A stretch of DNA of 35,853 bases, from contig JAUIJZ010000023.1 in the NCBI GenBank assembly GCA_030430715.1, positions 1 to 35,853 on the forward strand, given 5' to 3'. Below, one piece after another: positions 20,448 to 28,150 of the stretch. Within the stretch, counting starts at the first letter, position 1, and each line of letters begins with the position of its first letter. The notes beneath the pieces were generated by a model that was not told the DNA's origin, searched no databases, and was given only the letters and a program-made list of their open reading frames with translations. Both the position numbers and the translations under genes were made by a program. This DNA comes from Alphaproteobacteria bacterium. GTDB taxonomy: Bacteria > Pseudomonadota > Alphaproteobacteria > Caulobacterales > Aquidulcibacteraceae.

Positions 20448-20620
20448 GCGCGCGCCTTAGCTCCAAGCAAGGCAAGCCACGCCGGATCGATCTGGATCGC
20501 CTTTTCCGGCGGCGGCTCAAGGCGCAGCTTGAGCGGCGCGGAAAGCATCAGCTCTTCGGCCTCGCGGGCGACCTCCATCGCCGCGAACAAGGCTTTCACG
20601 GCAGGCTTGGGCTTACGCAC
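20444..20620 (-). CDS. Small protein (58 aa) coupled to rimP
   Basis: GTG at 20620 gives MRKPKPAVKALFAAMEVARE and onward to 58 residues; GGAG lies seven bases upstream. Its stop overlaps the rimP GTG by four bases, so it is read just before rimP and may feed ribosomes into it. Composition is plausible for a real small protein: basic N-terminus, an amphipathic helix around residues 8-25 (VKALFAAMEVAREAEELM), then a Pro-rich stretch LEPPPEKAIQIDP and a final hydrophobic turn. I do not recognise it. A leader peptide is possible. The same frame opens further upstream to a TTG at 20680 with no ribosome site. Confidence 0.6.
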   Translation of the reverse strand: MRKPKPAVKALFAAMEVAREAEELMLSAPLKLRLEPPPEKAIQIDPAWLALLGAKARA

Positions 20621-20678
20621 GGATCGTCTCCGATGAACGACAAGCGGCGCGGCCAGACCGCACCCCAAATCGGGTAAC

Positions 20679-20707
20679 AAAAAAGCGGCGGGGCTGGGCC
20701 CCGCCGC
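20679..20707 (-). terminator. Intrinsic terminator upstream of the rimP operon (possible attenuator)
   Basis: Perfect 10-bp stem (20685-20694 with 20698-20707, 3-base loop), followed in the minus direction by six T (20684-20679). A second hairpin GCCTCC/GGAGGC (20711-20716 with 20720-20725) lies just upstream. The terminator ends 59 bases before the first operon gene, with no minus-strand gene directly upstream, so the transcript it stops must start between it and about 20830. Confidence 0.75.
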
Positions 20708-20828
20708 TGCGCCTCCATCGGAGGCATCAGCGATGTTGGATGTGGATATAGCCGATATCGCGGAGCAGCGCTAGCCCTATTCACGCTGGGGCTGTAGGCC
20801 CGCCATATCAGCACGGAGGAACGCGCCC

Positions 20829-21299
20829 ATGAGCATCGAACGCCGCACGCTGCCCGAGCAGCATTACATTTACGTCGATCGCGCGCCTGCGTTCACCCCG
20901 GCCGAAATCTCAGAAGCGATGGCCAGTGGTTTCGGCGAAGTGTTCGGGTTCGCGCAACAGAACGGCATCCAGCCGCTCGCCATGCCGATGACGATCTATA
21001 TGGAAATGCCCAAGAGCGACCGGATGGCGTTTCGCGCCGGGCTTTTCGTCAGCGCCGCAGACGCCAAGCGCGCATCCGGCGCGGTGAAATCCGACGTCAT
21101 ACCGGCAGGCGATGTTTTCACGACGACGCATGTCGGCTCCTACGCCAATCTCAACCAATCCCACAAAGCGTTGTGGGATCACATGGATGCGCAATCGGCC
21201 GCCAAGGCGATGCCGGTGTGGGAAGTCTATGTCGACGATCCGCACAAAACGCCGGAAGCAAAGCTCCGCACCGAAATCTACCGCGCGATCCAAGATTGA
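20829..21299 (+). CDS. GyrI-like small-molecule-binding domain protein
   Basis: 156 aa, about the length of stand-alone GyrI/AraC effector-binding domain proteins, with no helix-turn-helix. Seen: an N-terminal strand EQHYIYVDR, QNGIQPLAMPMTIYME, the DRMAFRAGLFVSA strand, GDVFTTTHVGSYANLNQSH, and a C-terminal AMPVWEVYVDDPHKTPEAKL that matches the family's YxxP/D-P-x-x-x-P end. Such domains bind hydrophobic ligands or, as GyrI, inhibit DNA gyrase; which applies is unknown. ATG has GGAGGA upstream. Divergent from the rimP operon across 208 bases. Confidence 0.8.
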   Translation: MSIERRTLPEQHYIYVDRAPAFTPAEISEAMASGFGEVFGFAQQNGIQPLAMPMTIYMEMPKSDRMAFRAGLFVSAADAKRASGAVKSDVIPAGDVFTTTHVGSYANLNQSHKALWDHMDAQSAAKAMPVWEVYVDDPHKTPEAKLRTEIYRAIQD

Positions 21300-21314
21300 G
21301 CCGGCGGACGCGCG

Positions 21315-22052
21315 CTAGCAACGCGCAAACCGCAGCCAAATCGGCGCGCAATCGCCGAGCTTTTTAGATTCATAGCGCGTGGTGACATGGCCCGGCCATG
21401 GCTCGCGCCAGTCGCGCGCACATTCGGCGGTCCAGGCAAAGCGTGCATCACGCGTGAAATGCTCCAGCGTCCAGGCGGCGTAGTTCGCCCAATCGGTAGC
21501 GAAGCGCACTTCCGCGCCCGGTTTCAGCACGCGCGCAAGTTCGCCGAGGAAATCCGCTTGAATCAGGCGGCGCTTGTGATGGCGCAGTTTCGGCCACGGA
21601 TCGGGAAACAGAATGTAGCAGAGATCGAGCGATGCATCGGGCAGCCGCACGATGACGTCGCGCGCATCGCCCTGATGCAGCCGCACATTCGCAACGCCGC
21701 TTTCCTCGATGTGCCGCAGGCATGAGCCGACGCCATTGAGAAACGGCTCGACGCCGATGAAGCGCGATTGCGGATGCGCCTGGGCCTGAGCGGCCAGATG
21801 CTCGCCCCCGCCAAAGCCGATTTCGAGCACCATCGGCCCGCCTGGCATTGGCGGCGAGACGGCGGGCGGCCTCAAATCATAGGGCGCCGTTTCCGGCCCC
21901 ATCGCGCCGAACAACGCCTCCACATCGATCTCTCCCTTCTCCGGCACAGCCAGATGCGGCAGCAGCGCCTCAACCAGCGCGGCTTGGCGTGGTTTCAGCG
22001 CGCGCGCCTTGAGGCGGCCATAGGAGCGCAGGGGTTTTTGGTCAGGCGACAG
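21315..22052 (-). CDS. trmB: tRNA (guanine(46)-N7)-methyltransferase TrmB, likely CTG start
   Basis: About 245 aa. SAM-dependent methylation of G46 in the variable loop of tRNA. Evidence: N-terminal SYGRLKARALKPRQAALVEAL, SAM loop VLEIGFGGGEHLA, IGVEPFLNGV, LCYILFPDPWPKLRHHKRRL (the PDPW motif), LARVLKPGAEVRFATDW and a late TTRYESKKLG. The frame has no ATG, GTG or TTG at the right place: the first is a TTG at 22130 that would run into the divergent aldehyde dehydrogenase gene. CTG at 22052, preceded by CCGGAG at eight bases, gives the usual short leader before SYGR. The start is inference; the gene is certain. Confidence 0.9.
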   Translation of the reverse strand: MSPDQKPLRSYGRLKARALKPRQAALVEALLPHLAVPEKGEIDVEALFGAMGPETAPYDLRPPAVSPPMPGGPMVLEIGFGGGEHLAAQAQAHPQSRFIGVEPFLNGVGSCLRHIEESGVANVRLHQGDARDVIVRLPDASLDLCYILFPDPWPKLRHHKRRLIQADFLGELARVLKPGAEVRFATDWANYAAWTLEHFTRDARFAWTAECARDWREPWPGHVTTRYESKKLGDCAPIWLRFARC

Positions 22053-22113
22053 GTGGCGGTCTCCGGAGGGTTGCTTATATCTGATAGTCGCTAGATCGCA
22101 TGTGGGAGCCGAA

Positions 22114-23547
22114 ATGCGCGAACAACTCAACTTCTATATCGATGGCAAGTGGGTCGCCCCGGCCGCGCCGCGCACGCATGACGTGATCAACCCAGCCACT
22201 GAAGAGCCCTGCGGGCGCATCTCCATGGGCGGCAGCGCCGATATCGACAAAGCTGTCGCCGCCGCACGGCGCGCATTCGAAACCTGGTCGCAGAGCAGCC
22301 TGGATGAGCGCAAGGCGCTGCTCGACAAAATCATCGAAATCTACAAACGCCGTTTGCCGGAAATGGCCGAGACCATCTCGACGGAAATGGGCGCGCCCAT
22401 GCCGCTGGCGTCGAGCGCGCAGGCCCCCGCTGGGCTCGGCTATCTCATCGATGCGCGCAAGCAGCTCGATACTTTTGCGTTTGAATATGACGAGAACGGT
22501 CTGCGCATCATCCGCGAACCGATCGGTGTTGTCGGCATGGTCACGCCGTGGAACTGGCCGCAAAACCAAGTTTGCGCCAAGGTCGGCCCGGCGCTCGCCG
22601 CCGGCTGCACAATGGTGCTGAAGCCTTCCGAACTCGCGCCGCTCAACGCCATTTTGTTCGCGGAAATTTTGGACGAAGCCGGCGTGCCCGCGGGCGTGTT
22701 CAATCTGGTCAATGGCGACGGCCCCAGCGCGGGCGCGGCGCTTTCCGCGCACACCGATGTCGACATGATGAGCTTTACCGGCTCCACCCGCGCCGGGCGC
22801 GAAGTGATGAAAGCCTGCGCCGACGGCATCAAGAAAGTCGCGCTGGAGCTGGGCGGCAAGAGCCCGAACATCATTCTCGATGACGCCGATCTCGCCAAAG
22901 CGGTCAAACGCGGCATGGTGCACATGGCCGGCAATACCGGCCAATCGTGCAACGCGCCTTCGCGCATGCTGGCGCCGCGCAGCAAGTATGACGAAGTGGT
23001 CGCCATCGCGGCCGAAGCCGCGAACGCGATCAGCGTCGCCCTGCCCGACAAAGCCGAACGCGGCCAGATCGGTCCGCTCGCCAACGGCAATCAATTTGAA
23101 AAGGTGCAGCGCCTGATTCAGCAAGGCGTGGATGAAGGCGCCAAGGTGGCGGCGGGCGGCGTGGGGCGGCCTGACGGCTTTGACCGCGGGTATTTCGTAC
23201 GCCCGACCGTATTCGCCAATGTCACCAATGACATGCACATCGCACGCGAAGAAATCTTCGGGCCGGTGCTTTGCATCATTGCCTATGACAGCGAAGAGGA
23301 AGCCATCCGCATCGCAAATGACACGCCCTACGGCCTTTCCGCTTATGTACAAGGCTCGAACGAGCGCGCGCGCAAAATCGCCAAGCGCCTGCGAGCGGGC
23401 AACGTGCATATCAATGGCGCGCCCGGCGGCGGCGGCACGCCGTTCGGCGGCTACAAACAATCGGGGCTTGGGCGCGAAGGCGGCGCCTTCGGGCTTGAAG
23501 AGTTTCTCGAAGTGAAAGCCGTGCCCGGCTGGACGCCGAAAGCGTAA
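22114..23547 (+). CDS. Aldehyde dehydrogenase family protein
   Basis: 477 aa. NAD(P)-dependent oxidation of an aldehyde to a carboxylate. Seen: TPWNWPQNQ near the N-terminal half, GxTxxG-like FTGSTRAGREV, Glu245 in VALELGGKSPN and catalytic Cys279 in NTGQSCNAPSR, EEIFGPVL, and PFGGYKQSGLGREGG. The GQSCNAPS context is seen in enzymes such as 3-succinoylsemialdehyde-pyridine-type dehydrogenases, but substrate is not inferable from this. ATG at 22114 has GGGAG five bases upstream; the in-frame GTG at 22102 lies in that site. Divergent from trmB across about 60 bases. Confidence 0.93.
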   Translation: MREQLNFYIDGKWVAPAAPRTHDVINPATEEPCGRISMGGSADIDKAVAAARRAFETWSQSSLDERKALLDKIIEIYKRRLPEMAETISTEMGAPMPLASSAQAPAGLGYLIDARKQLDTFAFEYDENGLRIIREPIGVVGMVTPWNWPQNQVCAKVGPALAAGCTMVLKPSELAPLNAILFAEILDEAGVPAGVFNLVNGDGPSAGAALSAHTDVDMMSFTGSTRAGREVMKACADGIKKVALELGGKSPNIILDDADLAKAVKRGMVHMAGNTGQSCNAPSRMLAPRSKYDEVVAIAAEAANAISVALPDKAERGQIGPLANGNQFEKVQRLIQQGVDEGAKVAAGGVGRPDGFDRGYFVRPTVFANVTNDMHIAREEIFGPVLCIIAYDSEEEAIRIANDTPYGLSAYVQGSNERARKIAKRLRAGNVHINGAPGGGGTPFGGYKQSGLGREGGAFGLEEFLEVKAVPGWTPKA

Positions 23548-23605
23548 ACGCGAGGCAAACGCCGGCTTCACGCCATATTAGCCTTGAACGGTGAAAGTGG
23601 CGCCT

Positions 23606-24202
23606 ATGAGCCAGCCGCTCGATCCTTTCACGCTCGCCTTCGGCGCCAACGATCCCGATCAGGGGTCGGCGGCGAACGTCATCCCGTTCACGCAGGCCGC
23701 GCGCAGCACGCCGAACAAGCCGGAGCCAGGCTTTAAGCTGCTCGACGATGCGGACGGCCGCTTTGTCGTTGATCGGCTTATGGGCGTGGTTTCCCTCGCG
23801 CGCGCCACGCTGCTCGAAACCGAGCGCGATACGGTGCATGAAATTCGGCTGCACGTGATCGAGGCCAGCGGCGCCTCTTATGAGATGGCGCTGAAATTAC
23901 GCATCACAGGCATGGTGCCGAGCATGGTCGGCGCCGAGGATGTCGATTTCTCTGGCGCGCAATCCTCGCAAGCGCACATGCAAATGCTGGAAACATGCGA
24001 GACGCCCGCGCCGCAGATTGGTTGGACCAGCTATAGCGCCGCGCGCTGCGAGGTCGATAAAGCGCCGCTCGGCATCGAAGACGCGCCTTTCGCCGCAGCT
24101 TTGGCGCCATTGCCCACGCCTGCAGCGCCCGGCCCGTTCCGGCTGCACTTGTTTACGCCACTTCCCGCGGTTTCGGCGCCAGACGCCGACTGGTCGCTCT
24201 AA
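23606..24202 (+). CDS. Conserved hypothetical protein, about 198 aa
   Basis: No recognised family. No signal peptide or membrane helix. The N-terminus is polar and Pro-rich (SQPLDPFTLAFGANDPDQ), the middle has alternating strands (FKLLDDADGRFVVDRLMG, TVHEIRLHVIEASGASYEM, ALKLRITGMVPSM), and the end is Pro/Ala-rich (APLPTPAAPGPF). ATG at 23606 is taken, with the GTG at 23591 also possible; neither has a strong ribosome site. It follows the aldehyde dehydrogenase by 58 bases and precedes the cystathionine gamma-synthase-like gene by 67, on the same strand, so joint transcription is possible. Function not assigned. Confidence 0.6.
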   Translation: MSQPLDPFTLAFGANDPDQGSAANVIPFTQAARSTPNKPEPGFKLLDDADGRFVVDRLMGVVSLARATLLETERDTVHEIRLHVIEASGASYEMALKLRITGMVPSMVGAEDVDFSGAQSSQAHMQMLETCETPAPQIGWTSYSAARCEVDKAPLGIEDAPFAAALAPLPTPAAPGPFRLHLFTPLPAVSAPDADWSL

Positions 24203-24269
24203 AAAGCCCAACTTCTCGCCTGGATTTCGCGTAAGCTCGCCTCATCTCTTTCACTGCAAGGAGGCGCGC

Positions 24270-25550
24270 GTGGCGGAAAAGAAATGGCGCAAACGGATGC
24301 TGGGCAATCGCCCGCTCAAGCCTGAAACCTTGATGATGGGCTATGGCTACGATCCGATGCTTTCGGAAGGATCGCTAAAGCCGCCGCAATTTCAGACCTC
24401 TACCTTCGTGTTCCGCAGCGCTGAAGACGGCAAGGATTTCTTCGCCGCCGCTCAAGGGCGCCGCAAGCTCGGCCCCGATGAAGAGCCGGGCCTGATCTAT
24501 TCGCGCTTCAACAATCCCAATCTCGAAGTGCTCGAAGATCGTCTTGCCCTCTGGGATGAAGCGGAAGTCTCTCTGGCGTTCGCCTCGGGCATGGCGGCGA
24601 TTTCCACCGCGCTTTGGGCATATTTGCGGCCCGGCGACGTGGTGCTGCAAAGCCAACCAATTTATGGCGGCACCGAAACCCTGATCCATTCCATCCTGCC
24701 CGAGTTCGGTGTTTCACAAGTCGGCTTTGAAGCCGAGGCCGGCGCCGAGGCGATGCGCGAAGCGGCAAGGAAAGCTGTACAAAAAGGCCGTGTCGGCGCA
24801 ATCTTCATAGAAACGCCCGCCAATCCGACCAACGCATTGGTCGATATCGCCGAGGCGCGCAAGGTTTCAGAATCGCTGTCGCACGATGGCGGACGTCCGC
24901 CTGTCATTGTCGACAATACAATGCTTGGCCCAGTCTATTCGACCCCGCTTGCGCACGGCGCCGATATCGCTGTGATGTCGCTGACCAAATATGTCGGCGG
25001 CCACTCCGATTTGATCGCCGGAGGCGCATCGGGCTCCAAGATCATGCTCGCGCCCGTTCGGCGCATGCGCTCAACTTTGGGCACGATGTGCGATCCGCAC
25101 ACCGCTTGGCTGCTGATGCGTTCGCTCGAAACGCTGAAACTGCGCATGGAAGCTGGCGCGAAGGGCGCGACCAATGTCGCCGCCTTCCTGCGCGATCACC
25201 CAAAGATCGAGAGCGTCTGGTTTTTGGATTTCCTGCCCGATAACCATCCCGATCGCCCGGTGCACGAACGCCAGAACAAAAGCGCGGGCTCGACCTTCTC
25301 ATTCGTGGTCAAGGGCGGCGAAACGGCAGCATTCCGCCTGTTGGATCGCCTGCAAGTGATCAAGCTTGCCGTCAGCCTAGGCGGCACCGAGACGCTGGCT
25401 TCCCATCCGGCGGCGATGACACATTCGGGCATGCCGGCGGAGGAATTGGCGAAATTCTCGATCACGCCTGGCCTTATCCGCGTTTCCATCGGCATCGAAG
25501 ATCCCGACGATTTGATCGCGGATTTGGGCCAAGCCCTAGAGGGCGTCTAA
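24270..25550 (+). CDS. Cystathionine gamma-synthase-family PLP enzyme
   Basis: 426 aa. Fold-type I, PLP-dependent trans-sulfuration enzyme. Seen: YSRFNNPNLEVLEDRLALW (substrate/phosphate region), FASGMAAISTALWAYL, IYGGTETLIHS, ETPANPTN, VDNTMLGP and the PLP Lys240 in MSLTKYVGGHSD. The family includes cystathionine gamma-synthase, cystathionine lyases and methionine gamma-lyase; which reaction is used cannot be told here. GTG at 24270 is chosen: AAGGAGG lies five bases upstream. The stop overlaps the P450 stop convergently. Asd elsewhere in this window supplies aspartate-semialdehyde for the same methionine branch, though distance argues against direct linkage. Confidence 0.9.
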   Translation: MAEKKWRKRMLGNRPLKPETLMMGYGYDPMLSEGSLKPPQFQTSTFVFRSAEDGKDFFAAAQGRRKLGPDEEPGLIYSRFNNPNLEVLEDRLALWDEAEVSLAFASGMAAISTALWAYLRPGDVVLQSQPIYGGTETLIHSILPEFGVSQVGFEAEAGAEAMREAARKAVQKGRVGAIFIETPANPTNALVDIAEARKVSESLSHDGGRPPVIVDNTMLGPVYSTPLAHGADIAVMSLTKYVGGHSDLIAGGASGSKIMLAPVRRMRSTLGTMCDPHTAWLLMRSLETLKLRMEAGAKGATNVAAFLRDHPKIESVWFLDFLPDNHPDRPVHERQNKSAGSTFSFVVKGGETAAFRLLDRLQVIKLAVSLGGTETLASHPAAMTHSGMPAEELAKFSITPGLIRVSIGIEDPDDLIADLGQALEGV

Positions 25551-26749
25551 GCGCCAACCCGATCGCAGGTGATGATCGCGTTGCTCAGCTCGTAGCCCTG
25601 CACGCCCGGATTCCAATCAATGTCCGGCGGACGCTTCAGGCTGAGCCCCGGCACGCGAAACAGCGCATCAAGAAAAATGCGCGTCTCGTGCAGCGCCACC
25701 TGCCAGCCAGGACAATTATGCGCGCCGTCGCCGAAGCTCATATAGCGGCCATTTTCTTTTTGCCGCGCCGCCCGATCAGGATCGACGGCGAACGGACACG
25801 CGCCCACCAGCTCTTCGTCCGTGTTCACGGCGCGAATATCGATGGCGTACAGTTCGCCGGCGCGCGCGCCATCGGGCGCCGGCGCACCTTGCTTCATCAG
25901 CCGATGCAGCATGCCCGCGACCGGCTCAAGCCGGAGAATTTCCATCAGCACGGCAAGCTGGCCCTGCATGTCGCTGGCGAGAAAACGCGCGCGCAATTCC
26001 GGCTGCTCGAACAAATACCACGCCGCCATGACGATAAATTCGCGCGTTGTCGCCATGCCGGCGGAGCCATAGGTGAGACATTCGATCAGGATCGCCTGAT
26101 CTACATAATTCTCATCCAGAAGCGTCGAGATGACATCATTCTTACGCTCGGCCATGCGCGCTTTCTTTGCGGGCATGACATCCATCCACATGAACATCAG
26201 CGTCGCGTAGGTCATGTGCAGCGCCTGCATCTGGCCGGCCAGCCCTGGCTTGCGCGGCGCAATGCCGGCATAGAGCGCACGCTCCACCCGTTTCGCGCGC
26301 GCATCTCTGTCGCTGTTGGTCAAGCCGATAATCTCGGAGACGACCGCGGCCGCAAGCTGAAAGCTCAGATCCTCAAGCCGCGCTTCGCCCTTGCCGCGCA
26401 GTTTGCCGATCAATTCCTCTGTCATGCGCACCATGACATCGCGATGCTGCGTGGTGACGGCATTGGGCGAAAGAAACTTCGCGATCGCCATACGCTTCTT
26501 GCGATGCGGCATGCCGTCGAGAAAAATCACCGGCGCATGGTCGGGATTTTTGTAGCGTACGCCGACACCGCCACCGATCGATTGCAGCGCTTCCTGGCTT
26601 CGCATGATGGCGCGCGCCAGCCCCGCCTTCTGCACAGGCGCTGCGCCTTCTCTCGGAACGATGCTCCGTGCAGCCAATTGTGCGGTCTTGCGCCGGTCAA
26701 TGCCGTCATGCACCGGACATTCAGGACTTTGATCGCGCGGCACGGACAT
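25547..26749 (-). CDS. Cytochrome P450
   Basis: 400 aa, a bacterial class I size with no membrane anchor. Heme-thiolate monooxygenase. Seen: I-helix GSAGMATTREFIVMAAWYLF, ExxR in MEILRLEP, and the heme loop FGDGAHNCPGWQVALHE with Cys346. It needs a ferredoxin and reductase, none visible here. Substrate unknown. ATG at 26749 has GGGAG eight bases upstream. Its stop shares bases with the convergent cystathionine gamma-synthase-like gene (25547-25550). Divergent from the helicase gene across 85 bases with two palindromes. Confidence 0.94.
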   Translation of the reverse strand: MSVPRDQSPECPVHDGIDRRKTAQLAARSIVPREGAAPVQKAGLARAIMRSQEALQSIGGGVGVRYKNPDHAPVIFLDGMPHRKKRMAIAKFLSPNAVTTQHRDVMVRMTEELIGKLRGKGEARLEDLSFQLAAAVVSEIIGLTNSDRDARAKRVERALYAGIAPRKPGLAGQMQALHMTYATLMFMWMDVMPAKKARMAERKNDVISTLLDENYVDQAILIECLTYGSAGMATTREFIVMAAWYLFEQPELRARFLASDMQGQLAVLMEILRLEPVAGMLHRLMKQGAPAPDGARAGELYAIDIRAVNTDEELVGACPFAVDPDRAARQKENGRYMSFGDGAHNCPGWQVALHETRIFLDALFRVPGLSLKRPPDIDWNPGVQGYELSNAIITCDRVGA

Positions 26750-26776
26750 CAGGTTTGCTCCCGGGCGCCCAGCAGA

Positions 26777-26792
26777 CTGAGCGGACGCTCAG
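26777..26792. promoter_or_regulatory. Palindrome upstream of P450 (possible operator)
   Basis: Perfect 7-bp arms CTGAGCG/CGCTCAG around GA, in the P450/helicase divergent region 28 bases from the P450 start. The shape is like many TetR-family operators. No regulator gene is adjacent. Confidence 0.45.
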
Positions 26793-26795
26793 ATG

Positions 26796-26810
26796 CGCTT
26801 AGCATAAGCG
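26796..26810. promoter_or_regulatory. Second palindrome in the P450/helicase gap
   Basis: Perfect 6-bp arms CGCTTA/TAAGCG around GCA, 25 bases before the helicase ATG and three bases after the first palindrome. Arms differ from the first, so they may bind different proteins. Confidence 0.35.
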
Positions 26811-26834
26811 GCAGCGGCTTTGTATAAAGGCCGC

Positions 26835-28130
26835 ATGCCGATTCTTGACCCCACGCGCAATCCCGATCCGTCCATAGCGGAAGCACGCGCCGCACTTTCG
26901 GATCGCACGCCTGTCGTGCTGGTCACCGGGCGCGCCGGCACCGGCAAAAGTCATTTCATCCGCTCGTTAGTGGAGGCCGATCCTGGCTTTCCACAGGCCG
27001 TGCTGGCCCCCACTGGCCTCGCCGCTATGAACATTGGCGGCCAGACCGTGCATTCGTTCTTTGGCTTTCCGCCGCGCCCCATGATCGGCGTTACGGAGAA
27101 GCCGCATTGGTTTTTCACACGCACCGCACGCGCGATGCGCCGGCTCATCATTGATGAAGTCTCGATGCTGCGCGCGGATGTGCTCGACGCGATGAACTCG
27201 CACCTGCAGATCGCGCGTAAATCCTCGCGGCCGTTCGGCGGCGTGCAGATGCTGCTGGTCGGAGACTTCTACCAATTGCCGCCGGTCGTGCGCGGCGAGG
27301 AAGGCGTGTTGCTGGAAGAAGCGGGCTATGCCAGCCCCTACGCGTTTTCCGCCCATTGCCTGCGCGATGCACCGCTCGCCGCGATTGAGCTGACGGAAGT
27401 GCACCGCCAGACCAATCAAGATTTCATCTCGCTGCTGTCATCAATCCGTGAACGGCGCGGCGTCGATGAAGCCGTGACCATCCTCAACACGGTTTGCCTC
27501 GAACGCGCCCTACCCAAGCGGCCGGTTCTGCTCTGCGCCACTAATGCTGTCGCCGACAATTACAACGCGCGCGGCTTGGCCCAACTCGAAGGCGTGGCGG
27601 CGCGTTATCGCGGCGGTTTCGAGGGCGAGGCGCCAAAGGCGCAAGGTGATCGCTTCCCCGCGCCAATGGAATTGGTTCTGAAAGCCGGCGCGCGCGTGAT
27701 CTTTACGCAAAACGATCCGGAAGGGCGTTGGGTGAACGGTTCGCTCGGCACGGTGACGAAGCTTGACGAAGAGATCGTCGCGGTGGCGCTCGATAGCGGC
27801 GACGATGTCGATGTTGAGCGCGCCACCTGGCCGCAAGCGCGCTGGACCTGGAACGCCAAGGAAAACCGCATGGAGGTGAAGGAGGAATTCAAATACGTGC
27901 AATTCCCCCTGGCGCCCGCCTGGGCGCTCACCATCCATAAGGCGCAAGGCATGACGCTAGACAGCGTCGAGATTGATCTCGGCCGCGGCGCTTTCGCGCC
28001 GGGCCAGACTTACGTGGCGCTGTCGCGCGCGCGGTCGATGGAAACACTGCGTCTAACGCGGCCAATCTCCGCACGTGACGTGCAGGTCGATGCGGCCATC
28101 GCGGAAGGCTTGGCGCGGTTGGGAGCGTAA
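26835..28130 (+). CDS. PIF1/RecD-like ATP-dependent DNA helicase
   Basis: 431 aa. Superfamily 1B 5'-3' helicase core of the PIF1/RecD type. Walker A GRAGTGKS (residues 32-39), motif Ia around APTGLAAMNIGG, Walker B LIIDEVSM, VGDFYQLPPVV (motif III), and motifs V/VI as VTIHKAQGMTLDSVEID and YVALSRARSMETLRL. No N-terminal RecD domain and no C-terminal extension, so a compact core. PIF1 helicases unwind G-quadruplexes and R-loops; a role in that here is inference. ATG at 26835 chosen with AAAGG upstream; the TTG at 26820 is a poorer start. A strong hairpin overlaps the stop. Confidence 0.88.
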   Translation: MPILDPTRNPDPSIAEARAALSDRTPVVLVTGRAGTGKSHFIRSLVEADPGFPQAVLAPTGLAAMNIGGQTVHSFFGFPPRPMIGVTEKPHWFFTRTARAMRRLIIDEVSMLRADVLDAMNSHLQIARKSSRPFGGVQMLLVGDFYQLPPVVRGEEGVLLEEAGYASPYAFSAHCLRDAPLAAIELTEVHRQTNQDFISLLSSIRERRGVDEAVTILNTVCLERALPKRPVLLCATNAVADNYNARGLAQLEGVAARYRGGFEGEAPKAQGDRFPAPMELVLKAGARVIFTQNDPEGRWVNGSLGTVTKLDEEIVAVALDSGDDVDVERATWPQARWTWNAKENRMEVKEEFKYVQFPLAPAWALTIHKAQGMTLDSVEIDLGRGAFAPGQTYVALSRARSMETLRLTRPISARDVQVDAAIAEGLARLGA

Positions 28131-28143
28131 CACTCCCAACCGC
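28115..28143. terminator. Hairpin across the helicase stop codon
   Basis: Perfect 11-bp stem (GCGGTTGGGAG at 28115-28125 with CTCCCAACCGC at 28133-28143) around a 7-base loop that holds the TAA. No T-run follows. It sits between the helicase and the convergent methyltransferase gene and can serve both. Confidence 0.6.
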
Positions 28144-28150
28144 ACACATC

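Noticed and set aside
20596-20814. 72-codon minus-strand frame across the terminator
   Set aside because: It runs through a terminator stem, has no ribosome site, and is out of keeping with the better-supported 58-aa ORF.
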